Program-made: the position numbers and the translations under genes
DNA from: an uncultured Gilliamella sp.
GTDB lineage: Bacteria; Pseudomonadota; Gammaproteobacteria; Enterobacterales; Orbaceae
Direction of reading: 5' to 3'
DNA length: 64,000 nucleotides
Assembly: GCA_945271295.1 (NCBI GenBank)
Contig: CALYPG010000005.1
Location: 62,001 to 126,000 of the forward strand
The notes under the pieces: model-generated
The model's database searches: none
Seen by the model: only the letters and a program-made list of their open reading frames with translations
What the model was told of the DNA's origin: nothing
In this document: positions 62,881-64,000 of the stretch, piece after piece
How positions within the stretch are numbered: the first letter of the stretch is position 1
Layout: the number at the start of each line of letters is the position of its first letter

Positions 62881-64000
62881 ATGGTGAATTCAATTTTTAA
62901 ACGTTGGCAACAACGAATAGGTTATGGGATAGCAGATTTATCTTGCAATCTTGTGTGGCAATTAATTTCGTTATATCTCATGTATTTTTATACCGATGTT
63001 ATGGGTTTACCTGCTTATTACGTGGGGATTATGTTTTTAGTTACTCGGTTGGTTGATGGGGTTGCCGATGTTTTAATGGGACTGGTTATTGATAACACCA
63101 CCACTCGTTGGGGACGTTGTCGCCCATGGTTACTCATTGGCGCTGTACCATTTGGTTTGCTTTGTGTATTGGTTTTTTATGTGCCGGATTTTGGCATAAC
63201 AGGTAAACTAATCTATGCTTTTGTTACCTATTTATGTCTCTCATTTGTTTATACTATTGTCAATATTCCCTTTAGTGCAATGTTGCCTTTTCTTACCGCT
63301 GACTCTTTAGAACGCACAACGCTATCATCAGTACGTATTTTATTAGGATCATTAGGTTCAACCATCGTGGCGGTTGCGACATTACCACTTGTTGCAACAT
63401 TAGGTCATGGTGATCAAAATCATGGCTTTTTATATACCGCAATTATTTTTGGCATTATTGCTACTTTCTTTTTAATTATCAGTTTTAAAAACGTAGAAGA
63501 AAAAATTCATATCAACCAAGAGAAAATGACATTGACAAGAGCCTGGCAAGGATTAAAAGATAATATGCCATGGAAAGTGTTTGCCTTTAACATTTTCTTA
63601 ATGTGGGGTGCATTTTTCCTCCAAACTGGTTCGTTGGTTTATTTCTTTAATTATTATGTGCAAAGTACCGAATTAACCGCCATTATTGCTGGTATATCTA
63701 CTTTTGTTCCTTTATTAGGCACATTAACGGTCCCATTTTTGGCTAATTATCTAAAAAAACGGCATATCTACCTATTTTCCAGCACCATTAATTTGGTTGG
63801 TATGGGGATTATGATCTTGTCAGGGATTAATCATATTGGTCTTATTTTAGGTGCAGTAGTGCTATCACTTGGTCATGGCCAGCGTTTAGCCATTTATTTT
63901 TCAATGCAAGCTGATCCGGTTGATTATGGGGTTTGGAAAACAGGCATCAATACTGCAGGTATTTTAACGTCAATTAATGGCTTTTTAGGTAAAGTTGCCA
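62881..64000 (+). CDS. GPH-family sugar:cation symporter (cut by the window edge)
   Basis: 373 codons are present before the window ends, with no stop; the usual length is ~450-470. Start ATG with AAAGGAT 7-8 nt upstream. The glycoside-pentoside-hexuronide signature is complete: RIGYGIADLSCNLVWQLISLYLMYFYTDV, LVTRLVDGVADVLMGLVIDNTTTRWGRCRPWLLIG (D...D..MG...D.T.TRWGR.RP), and PFSAMLPFLTADSLERTTLSSVR. Eight or more membrane helices are visible. It likely imports a rhamnose-containing glycoside, or rhamnose itself, with protons or sodium. It is cotranscribed with the GH78 gene; no RhaT is in the window. Confidence 0.92.
   Translation, partial: MVNSIFKRWQQRIGYGIADLSCNLVWQLISLYLMYFYTDVMGLPAYYVGIMFLVTRLVDGVADVLMGLVIDNTTTRWGRCRPWLLIGAVPFGLLCVLVFYVPDFGITGKLIYAFVTYLCLSFVYTIVNIPFSAMLPFLTADSLERTTLSSVRILLGSLGSTIVAVATLPLVATLGHGDQNHGFLYTAIIFGIIATFFLIISFKNVEEKIHINQEKMTLTRAWQGLKDNMPWKVFAFNIFLMWGAFFLQTGSLVYFFNYYVQSTELTAIIAGISTFVPLLGTLTVPFLANYLKKRHIYLFSSTINLVGMGIMILSGINHIGLILGAVVLSLGHGQRLAIYFSMQADPVDYGVWKTGINTAGILTSINGFLGKVA

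Overview
The window is AT-rich gammaproteobacterial chromosome. Many housekeeping proteins are close to their Enterobacterales counterparts in length and motifs (YoaA, TsaB, GrxA, FolD, PpiB, LpxH, ModABEF, UvrB, PurEK, Dgt, GlnK-AmtB, DsdCXA, Psd, RhaBADMSR, FucO). The low GC, compact sugar metabolism and type I-F CRISPR repeats fit a host-associated lineage such as Orbaceae (Gilliamella-like). That placement is inference; no rRNA or tRNA gene is present to test it.

Layout. (1) 1-16.4 kb: surface-glycan region, visibly AT-richer than the rest. It holds GT2 glycosyltransferases, a UDP-glucose dehydrogenase / UDP-xylose synthase pair, two tandem MsbA-type lipid flippases and five GT8 LPS-type glycosyltransferases on alternating strands. 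(2) 16.8-36 kb: core genes yoaA-tsaB, grxA, a yggN-like gene, folD, ppiB-lpxH, the molybdate locus modABC/modEF, uvrB, yoaB, purEK, dgt and glnK-amtB behind a sigma-54 promoter. (3) 36-49.4 kb: a hypothetical gene, the D-serine locus dsdC/dsdXA, a tandem pair of unknown membrane proteins, an EamA transporter, a nucleoside permease with purine nucleoside phosphorylase, fdhD, a DedA protein and psd. (4) 49.5-64 kb: L-rhamnose utilisation. rhaBAD-fucO-rhaM is followed by rhaSR, a sodium:proton antiporter, a CRISPR array with no cas genes in view, and a divergent unit of a third RhaS-like regulator, a GH78 alpha-L-rhamnosidase and a GPH sugar symporter that runs off the right edge.

How the genes work together. 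Ugd and UXS should supply UDP-glucuronate and UDP-xylose to nearby glycosyltransferases, with MsbA-type pumps exporting the lipid-linked core. In the rhamnose region the GPH symporter probably imports a rhamnoside, the cytoplasmic GH78 enzyme frees L-rhamnose, and RhaM/RhaA/RhaB/RhaD/FucO convert it to DHAP and 1,2-propanediol. CRP-like sites lie upstream of rhaB and rhaS.

Most notable observations: a 36-bp dispersed intergenic repeat present four times; a duplication scar in which a remnant of a transporter gene lies between two paralogous membrane-protein genes; a decayed transporter-like gene inside the rhamnose operon; ModC lacking its C-terminal regulatory domain; a ModE-type palindrome with a structured modA leader; and the split rhamnoside locus around an orphan CRISPR array.
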